A DNA stretch of 64,000 nt from Anaerolineae bacterium (lineage in GTDB: Bacteria > Chloroflexota > Anaerolineae > Aggregatilineales > J027), in NCBI GenBank assembly GCA_019913005.1, contig JAIOHL010000328.1:1-64000 (forward strand). The letters run 5' to 3'. Shown in pieces: positions 9,086 to 17,627 of this stretch. The translations under genes were made by a program, and so were the position numbers. Position 1 is the stretch's first letter; each line of letters begins with the position of its first letter. The notes below the pieces were generated by a model. That model had not been told where the DNA came from. It saw nothing but the letters and a program-made list of their open reading frames with translations, and ran no database searches.

Positions 9086-9967
9086 TTGCGTGACTTTCAA
9101 CTCCTTGCTCCGTCCGAAGAAGGCGAGGAACCATTTCCCTATCGGCGCGTCTGGCGACCTCTCACCATTGAACTAGGGGTATTAGCCGCCGCTGTTCTTT
9201 TCATCCTCTTCACGACCCGTTTGGGTATCCTTGCCGACACCTACTCACGATCTATCAGCAGTGGATTGGCGTTACTGCCAATCGCCGCCTACTGGTTTTT
9301 CTCTATTCGTCGTGAACGTCTTGCCCTAGAACCACGACAGGGCCTCACCGCCATCCTATTTTTGAGCATGGTAATGGCAAATGGCGTTGCCGTACCGATC
9401 ATGAGTGAGCTTTTTACCCCCGAACGCTGGCTGCCCGGCGCAGGCTTTTTTAACCGCATCCTCGGTTACGCCTTCACTATTGGCATCTTGAGTGAGTTTA
9501 TCAAGTACGCAGTAGTACGTTATACCATGTGGCCCAACCGCTTCCGCATCCGTTTGGATGGCATCGCTTACAGCACCGCCGCCGCACTTGGTTTTGCCAC
9601 TGTCCTTAACATGCGGCTGGTCTTTTATGATGAACTGACCCTCTCATCCGCCGCCGTCAACATCCTAACCAATATCTATATCCACATTGCCATCGGCGCA
9701 GTGATTGGCTATTTCTTAGGCGAATTCGCTGTCGGCAATACCTCAGCGGTATGGCTGCCTACAGGCTTAGTCGTCGCCGCCATCCTAAGTGGTATCCATT
9801 TTGCCTTTCGGGGTATTGCCATTTCCAGCGGCTTAGGTAGCCGAACCATCGGCGGTTTATTTTTGGTCATCGGCATCAGCGCGGCCGTTTTGGGCATCCT
9901 CTCATTTATAATTGAAAGCGCCGATGCACGTATGGCGGATAAACTGGGAGTACGACGTATCCGATGA
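9086..9967 (+). CDS. PrsW-family-like membrane protease homologue
   Basis: A 293-residue protein with about eight hydrophobic helices. The segments ILSEFIKYAVV, LDGIAYSTAAALGFATVLN, YIHIAIGAVIGYFLG and SGIHFAF line up in order with the conserved segments of PrsW (M82-type membrane proteases such as B. subtilis PrsW, which cleaves anti-sigma factor RsiW). The usual Glu-Glu pair is Ser-Glu here, and the later E-N is L-N, so activity is uncertain. Both histidine segments remain. It starts at TTG 9086, with only a weak GAGTGAG upstream, 26 bases after the ABC pair, and overlaps the next gene by four bases (ATGA). That overlap suggests the two are translated together. Confidence 0.65.
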   Translation: MRDFQLLAPSEEGEEPFPYRRVWRPLTIELGVLAAAVLFILFTTRLGILADTYSRSISSGLALLPIAAYWFFSIRRERLALEPRQGLTAILFLSMVMANGVAVPIMSELFTPERWLPGAGFFNRILGYAFTIGILSEFIKYAVVRYTMWPNRFRIRLDGIAYSTAAALGFATVLNMRLVFYDELTLSSAAVNILTNIYIHIAIGAVIGYFLGEFAVGNTSAVWLPTGLVVAAILSGIHFAFRGIAISSGLGSRTIGGLFLVIGISAAVLGILSFIIESADARMADKLGVRRIR

Positions 9968-10569
9968 GTTATTTCGAAAATCCCAAAGATTTTTCCGAAC
10001 CACAGGTCGCCCGTCGGATCAACATCAACAGCGGGTTGGCAATCATGGTGACATTGGCTCTTATGGGTTTGGGTATGATCTTTCGGAGCAGCATTCTGAA
10101 CGCCACCGTGCCGTATGAAGATGAAGAAAATGGCATACGCGGCCAGATTCCCCTCAATTGGCTGTTGGATGAAAGTCAACAAGATTATGTTTTCCGCGCG
10201 GAAAATCCAAACGCCCGCCCATTCAAAACCCTCATCCAAGTAAGCCTCCTCACCGTTGGGCCAGATGCTAATCCGCGCAGCGTGGTAGATTTGCTGGTGG
10301 TACAAGGGCCAAATCGCCTGCCCGGTTATCATGTCCAATCTGTCTCAGAAACCAGCCTCGGCGAAGATGATGCTGTCGAGATTCAATATTCCTTCGTTCA
10401 ATCCGACCCCAACCCTTTTTTGCAGAGTGTACCAGTTGTGGTACAAGGCGTTGATTTGGTCGTCCTGCGTGGCAATCAAGCCGTGATTCTAACATATCGA
10501 GATGCGGCTGAAAATTTCGACGATAACCGCCCCTACTTTGATCGCTTTCTCCAAACTGTCGAATATTAA
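9964..10569 (+). CDS. Membrane-anchored protein of unknown function
   Basis: A 201-residue protein. One transmembrane helix (about 24-41, LAIMVTLALMGLGMIF) is followed by an exported domain of about 155 residues. This domain begins with a G-x-IPLNWLL segment and ends with Y-FDRFLQTVEY, alternating strands and helices in a way that recalls the PsbP/Mog1-like fold (DUF1795 type). That resemblance is weak and is an inference. No catalytic motif is seen. Its ATG overlaps the stop of the PrsW-like gene. The next gene, for a secreted protease, starts 12 bases later. It may be a partner or substrate of one of these proteases, or an accessory to the ABC exporter; the sequence does not decide. Confidence 0.6.
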   Translation: MSYFENPKDFSEPQVARRININSGLAIMVTLALMGLGMIFRSSILNATVPYEDEENGIRGQIPLNWLLDESQQDYVFRAENPNARPFKTLIQVSLLTVGPDANPRSVVDLLVVQGPNRLPGYHVQSVSETSLGEDDAVEIQYSFVQSDPNPFLQSVPVVVQGVDLVVLRGNQAVILTYRDAAENFDDNRPYFDRFLQTVEY

Positions 10570-10581
10570 AGGGGTTTGCCG

Positions 10582-12993
10582 ATGCGAAATTTAACTAACA
10601 TGCAGCGACGCCTTTGGTTCATCTCTGTCCTATTGCTGATTGCTCTCGGTGTTGGTTTTTTAAATTTGCTCCCACCACCCTCACGGGCACAGGACGAAGA
10701 CACCCCGCCGTTGGTGCGCCTCAACGAAGACAACATCAAAAAAGCGACGGTTTTTATAATGCAGACGGTGGACACCAACACTGGCCCGGTCATCACCTGT
10801 ATGGGTACGGGCACATTGGTCAGTGCCGATGGGTTAGTATTGACCAATGCCCATATTGTCGAGGCAACCGAAAGTTGTCCGGCAAATCGCACGGTCATCG
10901 CCTTGACTCTGCGCACCGATGAACCGCCTGTTGCCACCTATATCGCGGAAACCGTCGAATTCAATCGCGGTTACGATTTGGCCGTTCTGCGCATCACCAG
11001 TTATTTGGATGGTCGCAGTATCGAACGTGGCACGCTGCAACTGCCCTTTGTAGAACTAGGCGACTCTAACACCGTCACGATAGACGACACCATCGCGGTG
11101 TTTGGCTATCCCGAAATCGGCAATGACCCCGTTACCGTGATTCGCGGAACAATCGGGGGCTTCACTGCCGAAGCGGGTTTGGGTGAACGGGCTTGGCTGC
11201 GAACCTCCGCCGAAATCCCCGGTCTCATGAGCGGGGGTGGGGTGTACAACCGCAATGGGGAACTCATCGGCGTCCCTACGATTGCCCCGGCCCGTGCTGC
11301 TGGTGAGGCGCTGGAATGTCGGCAGGTTTATGACACCAACGGTGATACCCAATTGGATAACCTCGATTTGTGTATCCCATTAGGCGGCACGATTAGCGCG
11401 ATCCGCCCCTCCAGTTTAGCCCGAGGGTTAGTCCGAGCCGCCGCATTAGGCATTCAACCCGGTCCGGAAAAAGCCCCGGTAGATTTAGCGCCCCCCGCCG
11501 AGACTGCCATCTTTCGACGTCTCTTTGTGTCAACGGGTGTCAATGAAGCCGGGATGCCAACCAGTATTGTGACGAGTCTCCCGACAGGTACAAACAGTCT
11601 CTATCTCTTTTTCGATTATCAAAATATGCAGGATGGGCAGGTTTACGAACTGCGTACCACCGTTGGCGGGCGTCCCAATGTCCTCTACAGCCTGCCTCCG
11701 GTCACATGGAGTGGCGGCGAACGTGGCTTGTGGTATATCGGCGGAACTGTGCCAACGGGATGGGAAAACGGGGTCTATGAATTCACCCTATTCATTGAAG
11801 GACGGCAGGTAGACAGCCATCGCATTACCATCGGTGGCGGCCCACGTACCGACCCGCAGTTTTCTGATCTCGTATTCGGCATTCAAGACCCGCTTGGTAA
11901 CTTAACAGGAGCAAACTACGTCATCCCCGAAGGCAATATCATCCGTGCCCGTTTTAACTATCAAAATATGCGGGACGGCCTCATTTGGCAGCAGCGTTGG
12001 TATCAAAATGGCAATCTGATTTCCCCTCCCCTAAATACAGCGGAACCCCCGGTGTGGTCAGGCGGACCAAGCGGTCTTAGCAGTGACCCCAGCATCACCA
12101 GCGACATCGGGTTTACCTCCGGTCTCTATCGGCTCGAAATCTACATCCAACTGCCATCGGGTGAAGATTGGTGTTTGGTCCGTCCAGACATTCATCCTTC
12201 CCTCATTGACTGGTGTTTGATGGTGACATCCGATTTTGTAGTGGCAGGCGGCGCGGGTGGTGCCAATAATGCCCAAGCTCTCATTTTTAGCGATTTCCGC
12301 TTTGCCCGCGACGAACAAGGCGGCTTACCCATTAGCATTGTTGGCGAATCCATGCCTGCTGGTTCAACCGCAATTTATGTATTTTTCAATTGGCGACAAG
12401 TGCGGCCCGGCACACCCTTTAGTTGGCGCTGGTTGGTAGACGATGAAGTGCTGATTGAAAACCGCACCCAATGGGCCACCGGCGTGAATGGTGAGAACTA
12501 TTATTTTTCGTTGCTCGGTGTGCCCAATCTACCCGATGCCACCTACCGTTTTGAATTGTATATGGGCGGGATTCGCCTGACCGACGAAACAGTGCAGGTT
12601 GAGGTCGGCTTGGGGCAGCTTCCCGTTGAAGCCTTCGCCAGCGCCAAAGGGGTCCAAATGACCGGGCAGGTGTTTGATGCCGCCACCAATCAAGGCATCC
12701 CCGGTGCATTGTTTGTCGTGCTGCTGGCCGAATTCAGTGTCGAAGATTTCGAGTGGCAGGCGGTGCAGGTCTTAGGCCGTGCCACCACCGACGAGCAGGG
12801 CTTTTTCCAGATTCCAGCTTTGCTGCCACGTGGCACTCTTGAAGAACCCGCCCTATACAGCGTTCTGATACGTGCCGAAGGTTACTTGCCTGCCAACTCG
12901 GATGGGATAACAGTCACTACCGAGACCGAAAGCCCCGTCAATTTGGAGGTACGGCTCAATCGAGATTTGTCATCCTATGGTGAGATACAATAA
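10582..12993 (+). CDS. Secreted trypsin-like serine protease with triple repeat and carboxypeptidase-regulatory-like domain
   Basis: An 803-residue exported protein. The signal segment (about residues 10-32) ends near PSRAQ. A trypsin/HtrA-like domain (about 45-285) has a complete candidate triad: H91 (LTNAHIVEA), D132 (GYDLAVLRI) and S217 (LMSGGGV). No PDZ domain follows. Instead there are three related beta-sandwich units (about 310-420, 427-555 and 567-676), each with an F-x-Y/W-x-x-M/V-x-x-G turn (FFDYQNMQDG, RFNYQNMRDG, FFNWRQVRPG) and a closing Y-F/L-E-L/I strand. The C-terminus (about 688-795) looks like a carboxypeptidase-regulatory-like domain (GQVFDAATNQGIPGALFVV). ATG 10582 has AAAGGGG seven bases upstream. 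It lies inside the same gene run as the exporter. Confidence 0.78.
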   Translation: MRNLTNMQRRLWFISVLLLIALGVGFLNLLPPPSRAQDEDTPPLVRLNEDNIKKATVFIMQTVDTNTGPVITCMGTGTLVSADGLVLTNAHIVEATESCPANRTVIALTLRTDEPPVATYIAETVEFNRGYDLAVLRITSYLDGRSIERGTLQLPFVELGDSNTVTIDDTIAVFGYPEIGNDPVTVIRGTIGGFTAEAGLGERAWLRTSAEIPGLMSGGGVYNRNGELIGVPTIAPARAAGEALECRQVYDTNGDTQLDNLDLCIPLGGTISAIRPSSLARGLVRAAALGIQPGPEKAPVDLAPPAETAIFRRLFVSTGVNEAGMPTSIVTSLPTGTNSLYLFFDYQNMQDGQVYELRTTVGGRPNVLYSLPPVTWSGGERGLWYIGGTVPTGWENGVYEFTLFIEGRQVDSHRITIGGGPRTDPQFSDLVFGIQDPLGNLTGANYVIPEGNIIRARFNYQNMRDGLIWQQRWYQNGNLISPPLNTAEPPVWSGGPSGLSSDPSITSDIGFTSGLYRLEIYIQLPSGEDWCLVRPDIHPSLIDWCLMVTSDFVVAGGAGGANNAQALIFSDFRFARDEQGGLPISIVGESMPAGSTAIYVFFNWRQVRPGTPFSWRWLVDDEVLIENRTQWATGVNGENYYFSLLGVPNLPDATYRFELYMGGIRLTDETVQVEVGLGQLPVEAFASAKGVQMTGQVFDAATNQGIPGALFVVLLAEFSVEDFEWQAVQVLGRATTDEQGFFQIPALLPRGTLEEPALYSVLIRAEGYLPANSDGITVTTETESPVNLEVRLNRDLSSYGEIQ

Positions 12994-13047
12994 GCCTCAA
13001 GGTTGAGTCGCGCTTCAAAACGACATCCATTATCATGGGAAAATGCA

Positions 13048-13209
13048 GTGAGATTTAGAATTGTACTTTTAGCGATTGTCGCAATAGTGCTGCTGGTGGG
13101 GGTCATTGGTCTTTCAATCCGACTACTGCCCCCTGCACCTACCTCCCCCACCCCAACCTTTCCGGAGGGGATAGATTTTCCCAATGGGCGGCCTGTGCCA
13201 CATCGCTAA
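13048..13209 (+). CDS. Small single-pass membrane protein
   Basis: A 53-residue protein if it starts at GTG 13048. One transmembrane helix (about 4-26: IVLLAIVAIVLLVGVIGLSI) is followed by a Pro/Thr-rich exported tail ending PNGRPVPHR. A TTG start 15 codons upstream is possible but adds a charged leader without a clear ribosome binding site. It is 54 bases after the protease gene and 24 bases before the prepilin-peptidase-like gene, in the same direction. Its size, topology and position suggest a small accessory subunit or a processed peptide, but no family is recognised. Confidence 0.5.
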   Translation: MRFRIVLLAIVAIVLLVGVIGLSIRLLPPAPTSPTPTFPEGIDFPNGRPVPHR

Positions 13210-13233
13210 TCTGCTAAAGGAGCAACCATCGGA

Positions 13234-14559
13234 ATGGACAATATCATCCTCGCCATCATCATGGCTGTGATCGGTTTTGCGTTGGGCATTCTTATTAATT
13301 GGCTGTCGGATAACCTCCCCAACGAACAACTGCTCCCACCATGGCTACCCGATAGATGGACAAGGCAGCAGCCGATCCGTTCCCAAGTAGAGGCTCTTGT
13401 CAAACATTTGCAGGCCAACCAGATTGATCTGGTGTATGTCCAGACCGGGGCATGGCAGCAAGATGGTCAGTATCAGGCATGGGATTATGCCAATGATTTT
13501 CGGGCATTGCTCCGCGACCTTGCCCCCGAAATCAAAACCCTAGACTGGATTACGGTAGAAAGCCACCACGAGCCGTACCTTGCTGAAAATTCTGAAAATA
13601 ATGAGATGCTGGTGAATTACGTCCAACAAAGCATCAATGAGCGGCGTTACGATGGGGTGCATTTGCACTGGCTTTCTGAGTCCGGTGAAAATTTCGTGCC
13701 GCTGGTACGAGCCTTCCATGAATTATTGGCGCAAGATCATATCTTATCAGTGACTGGCCCACACGACGCCACCAATGGTGAACCACTGATTCCAACTGGT
13801 TTGGATGATCTGTCAATCCGGTGGAATCCACCCTATAAGCAGCAGAGTGTTCTAACTCCTCCTACCTACCCCGATGGCTCACCACGTCCCAAAATCACGT
13901 GGTCGGGCCTGCTTGCGTTCCTAACGGGTGGGCGCAGCAGCGATACCGGCTCAAAATTGCGCTGGCGGCATCCAATCACCGAGGTGGTGATGGCCCTATT
14001 GTTTGGATTCATTATTCTGAATTGGCCCAACCACGAACGGCGTTTTGTATGGATGATTTATCTAACCATCTTGATACTAGTTACCATAATTGACCTTGAA
14101 CATCGCATTATCATCACTCCCGTTATTTTGGTCGCCTGTATTCTTGCTTTTGTATTTGCGTTGGTCGCGCCCGAATCAGATCGAGATTTTGTAGATTACA
14201 TCGCCGGTGGCGGATTAGGGCTTGGTTTATTTCTGGTGATGTTTTGGGGCGGCGGTATCTTCTCCAGCGTGGTCGCCTCAGCCAGAGGTGAAGAACTAAA
14301 CGAGGTCGCTTTTGGCTTTGGGGATGTCTATGTTGCAACGATGTGCGGCTTGATGATCGGCTGGCAGGCTTTTATTTTTGCCGCGATTATCACGGTCTTT
14401 TTGGGGGCATTGGGCGGCATCCTCTTTCTAATTGCCCAAACGTTGCGTGGGGGCTATGATGCCTTCACGCCCCTCCCATATGGTCAATACATTATCATCG
14501 GCACAATTATCATGATGTTATGGCGATCTGAAATTGGAGAATTCCTGCGCGGTGGCTGA
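13234..14559 (+). CDS. Prepilin-peptidase-like (A24) aspartyl protease with a large inserted domain
   Basis: A 441-residue protein. The first 25 residues (IIMAVIGFALGILINWLSDNLP) match the first helix of type IV prepilin peptidases. Residues about 248-440 match the helical core, with both catalytic aspartates: D287 (TIIDLEHRIII) and D364 in the GxGD motif (FGFGDVYVA). The cytoplasmic zinc and methyltransferase part that normally follows helix 1 is absent. In its place are about 200 residues (about 35-240) resembling a TIM-barrel/glycoside hydrolase 18 fragment (ERRYDGVHLHWLSES, FVPLVRAFHELLAQ, ILSVTGPHD) but lacking the DxxDxDxE catalytic motif. No pilin genes are nearby. It is the last gene of the run and converges with the sensor kinase. 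Confidence 0.72.
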   Translation: MDNIILAIIMAVIGFALGILINWLSDNLPNEQLLPPWLPDRWTRQQPIRSQVEALVKHLQANQIDLVYVQTGAWQQDGQYQAWDYANDFRALLRDLAPEIKTLDWITVESHHEPYLAENSENNEMLVNYVQQSINERRYDGVHLHWLSESGENFVPLVRAFHELLAQDHILSVTGPHDATNGEPLIPTGLDDLSIRWNPPYKQQSVLTPPTYPDGSPRPKITWSGLLAFLTGGRSSDTGSKLRWRHPITEVVMALLFGFIILNWPNHERRFVWMIYLTILILVTIIDLEHRIIITPVILVACILAFVFALVAPESDRDFVDYIAGGGLGLGLFLVMFWGGGIFSSVVASARGEELNEVAFGFGDVYVATMCGLMIGWQAFIFAAIITVFLGALGGILFLIAQTLRGGYDAFTPLPYGQYIIIGTIIMMLWRSEIGEFLRGG

Positions 14560-14564
14560 ATAAG

Positions 14565-17462
14565 TTAGACTTTATAGGTCGGCAGCACAAGTGAGAACGT
14601 GGTTCCGACCCATTCAACACTCTCTACTTCAATACTGCCACCATGCGCTTCGATGATCTTTTTGGAGATTGCCAGCCCTAATCCCGTTCCTTCGGTGGTT
14701 CGGGCACGATCCACCTTATAAAAACGATCAAAGATGCGGGACAAATGGTCAGCCGCAATGCCAATTCCCGTATCCGCAATCTCAACCACAATCATCTCCC
14801 CACGCAGATAAGTCTTGATGCTGATGCTGCCTTTTTTGGTGTATTTCATGGCGTTTTCAACAAAATTAGCAATCCCCCGATGAAACTGCGTCTCATTGGC
14901 TAGGATCATGGGTAACGATTGGCCGAGGTCAAGAACCAATTGCAGATTCTTTTTGGCGATATGCGGTGCATAGATTTGGGCGATGCTAGTTAACACATGA
15001 TTGACATCAAGTTGGACAAAGGTCAATTCCGTAATATTGATTTCCAGCCGTGAAATATCCAATAAATCTTGGACTGTTTTATTCAAACGTTCGGCCTGTG
15101 CTTCTAAGATTCGAAGTCGTTCAAGTCGCTTCTCTTCATCGCCCCCCGCTCGCAGTAGATAGGTATTGAGGATAATGGTGGAAAGCGGCGTGCGTAAATC
15201 GTGTGAGACATCTCCAATAAATTCCTCCAGCATCTTCACCCGTGCTCGTTCGAGTGTCAGTTCGATGCTTTTCTGTTGAGCCTCACGAATGGCCGTAATA
15301 TCAAACACCACCCCAATAAATCCGGCAAAGACTCCCTCAAGGTCATAAAACGGCTGACCAACTACCATGACCGTATGATAGGTACCGTCGCTGTGGTGGA
15401 GACGACATTCCACCTCAAAACCACGTTGATCCCCAAATGCGGCCAGATACTTTTGCTCCCACTTATCCCAATCCTCCGCATGAAAACTTGTCTTCCATGC
15501 CTGATTGGAATTGTGACCCATCGTCAATCCCGTAAATGAAAACCAACTGGTGTTCAAAAAGTGAATATGGGTATCCAGTTCGGAACGCCAAACGGGAACC
15601 GGAAAGGTATCCAAAAGGCTTAGATAAAAATGGAGCGATTGTTCTAGCGCTTGTTCGGCACGTTTTCGGTTGGTGACAATCGTATTGGTCACCAATAGTT
15701 CCACCGGTTGATCGCCCTCCCAAGATAGAACCGTAAAACGACTTTGTACCCATTCCCAATGCCCACGTTTATGACGGACACGGTATTCAATTTGTGGGTT
15801 GTCATCCAGCTTCCCTTCCATCGCTTTGCGCCATTCCCGCGAGACCCGTGCTGCGTCCTCAGAATGAATCGCAAAGGTGATAGATTCAGGCTGAAGCAAT
15901 TCTTTTGCCGAATAGCCGAGCATCTCTTGACGGTTAAGATAGACCCCCTTCCGAGTGCGTAGGTCGAGGATGTAGATGTAGTCGGGCGAATTCTCGGTTA
16001 AGGTGCGAAAACGCTGTTCACTAATTTGAAGCGCGTCTTGGGCCTTTTCGCGTTTGGCAAATTCCTCATAGACTCGCTCGATTAATCGGGCATTGGTGAG
16101 TGCAATCGCCGCTTGGTCAGCAAAAAGTTTGACCAGCCGGATTTCTTCTTCATCAAATGGGATGGTCTTTTCGGAATCAGTGACATTAATCGCCCCAATC
16201 ACCCGTCCACCCACTTTCATGGGTACACCCAATACGCGGCGGAATGGGGCATTTTGATAAACATCTGCCTTTCCATCCCATTGGGAATAATCCGTTACAA
16301 ACATCACCTCCCCGGATTGCGCCACTTTACCGGAGACTCCTTCACCAAATTGCAGTATCGTGCCGACCAAATTACCGGGCAGGTTATAAGCGACGACCAA
16401 TTCAAGGCTTTGGTTATCGGGCCGAAGTAAATAAAGTCCGCCCATTGGCGCATTTAATAATTTCGCGGCACGTTCAACAATCGCCCGTAGCAAAGTCGTA
16501 ACATCCGGCTGTGAGTTAATTGCCAATGACGTTTCATACAGAGCCACCATCGCCTCCGAGCGACGTTTCTGCAATTCCTCAGCGTGCTTGCGTTCGGATA
16601 CATCCCGCATGACCACATGAAATAGACCATCATGCAAGCGGCGAACATTTGCTTCCACAAAAATACGTTTTTGGTCTTTACATACCAACCATTCTTGGAC
16701 TTGAAAACGATCTTGAAGCGTTTCATCCCCGGTAAGGGCGGGCAAAAGGGACGAATCTTTGGTGATAAAGTCAACAAGGCCCATCCGTAGCAGTTCCTCG
16801 CGGCTGTACCCCAACAATTCACAAGCGCGAGGATTCACTTCCCGAAACGCTCCCAAAGGTGTCATGACAATAATGGCGTCGGTAGCCTGCTCCATCAAAA
16901 TCCGATATTTGGTTTCGCTGATCGGTGCAGCATCGGCGGTCTGTTTATTTAGGAGAGCAACGCCAAGTAACGCCGCCGCTGTTTTGAGGGCAGTCACATC
17001 CGAGGGAGTCCAATCCCCTCCGCTTGCCGAAGCTTCCAAGCCGATAAATCCTAGCCAATGCTGTTTAACATGGATCGGTGATAGTATGCTACGCGGGTTG
17101 CCTAGCTGTGACCATCCTTCAAGACCCGTGCCGCTACTCGTGGTCTGAATGCTCTCACCGGATTCAAGTTGGGTAGCCCATTTAAATGAACGTTTGAAAA
17201 CATCTATTGGCATGGGCGTGAATGGGATCAAGGGAGCAGCAGGAACAGATTGCCATTCGCAGATTCGTCGGATAGTGGGGGCTGGATCACGCAGAATCGA
17301 AGCAATTTCATAAATGTAAGCGCAATCGGCTTTAAACTGGGATGCTAATTGGGACAGGGCGTCGTCCAGCCTCTTTTGGGAGGCCTCCTCAAGCAACACA
17401 TGCTGCATAATCGAGACGACATGTTGTAATACAGCTTCACCCGTCTGTAGCTGGGTAGCCAT
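14565..17462 (-). CDS. Soluble multi-sensor histidine kinase
   Basis: A 965-residue kinase without transmembrane helices. Domains in order: a divergent GAF (about 1-170), PAS (182-300, ending MRDVSERKHAEE), GAF (310-475, FGEGVSGKVAQSG), PAS (488-608), PAS (618-738, FDITAIREAQ), HisKA with phospho-acceptor H754 (DVSHDLRTPLS) and HATPase (about 850-962) with N box NFVENAMKY, G1 DTGIGIA and G2 GTGLGLAI. It should phosphorylate a response regulator in reply to a cytoplasmic signal such as redox state, light or a small ligand. No cysteine or histidine clearly marks a cofactor site. No response regulator lies within the window, so it is an orphan. It ends five bases from the converging peptidase gene. 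Confidence 0.9.
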   Translation of the reverse strand: MATQLQTGEAVLQHVVSIMQHVLLEEASQKRLDDALSQLASQFKADCAYIYEIASILRDPAPTIRRICEWQSVPAAPLIPFTPMPIDVFKRSFKWATQLESGESIQTTSSGTGLEGWSQLGNPRSILSPIHVKQHWLGFIGLEASASGGDWTPSDVTALKTAAALLGVALLNKQTADAAPISETKYRILMEQATDAIIVMTPLGAFREVNPRACELLGYSREELLRMGLVDFITKDSSLLPALTGDETLQDRFQVQEWLVCKDQKRIFVEANVRRLHDGLFHVVMRDVSERKHAEELQKRRSEAMVALYETSLAINSQPDVTTLLRAIVERAAKLLNAPMGGLYLLRPDNQSLELVVAYNLPGNLVGTILQFGEGVSGKVAQSGEVMFVTDYSQWDGKADVYQNAPFRRVLGVPMKVGGRVIGAINVTDSEKTIPFDEEEIRLVKLFADQAAIALTNARLIERVYEEFAKREKAQDALQISEQRFRTLTENSPDYIYILDLRTRKGVYLNRQEMLGYSAKELLQPESITFAIHSEDAARVSREWRKAMEGKLDDNPQIEYRVRHKRGHWEWVQSRFTVLSWEGDQPVELLVTNTIVTNRKRAEQALEQSLHFYLSLLDTFPVPVWRSELDTHIHFLNTSWFSFTGLTMGHNSNQAWKTSFHAEDWDKWEQKYLAAFGDQRGFEVECRLHHSDGTYHTVMVVGQPFYDLEGVFAGFIGVVFDITAIREAQQKSIELTLERARVKMLEEFIGDVSHDLRTPLSTIILNTYLLRAGGDEEKRLERLRILEAQAERLNKTVQDLLDISRLEINITELTFVQLDVNHVLTSIAQIYAPHIAKKNLQLVLDLGQSLPMILANETQFHRGIANFVENAMKYTKKGSISIKTYLRGEMIVVEIADTGIGIAADHLSRIFDRFYKVDRARTTEGTGLGLAISKKIIEAHGGSIEVESVEWVGTTFSLVLPTYKV

Positions 17463-17627
17463 CAGTTAGACTTCCTTGGGGACTGAGGGCATTGATCTGA
17501 CCTGTCCAGAAGATTTTTCCCTAAAGTTTTATTTTACCGCAGGATGTCATGTTTGGAACTAGGTGCAACCTAAGCGATGCAACAAATTCACCGAATTGCC
17601 TAAATACCCAGTTGTAGAAGAAACGGA

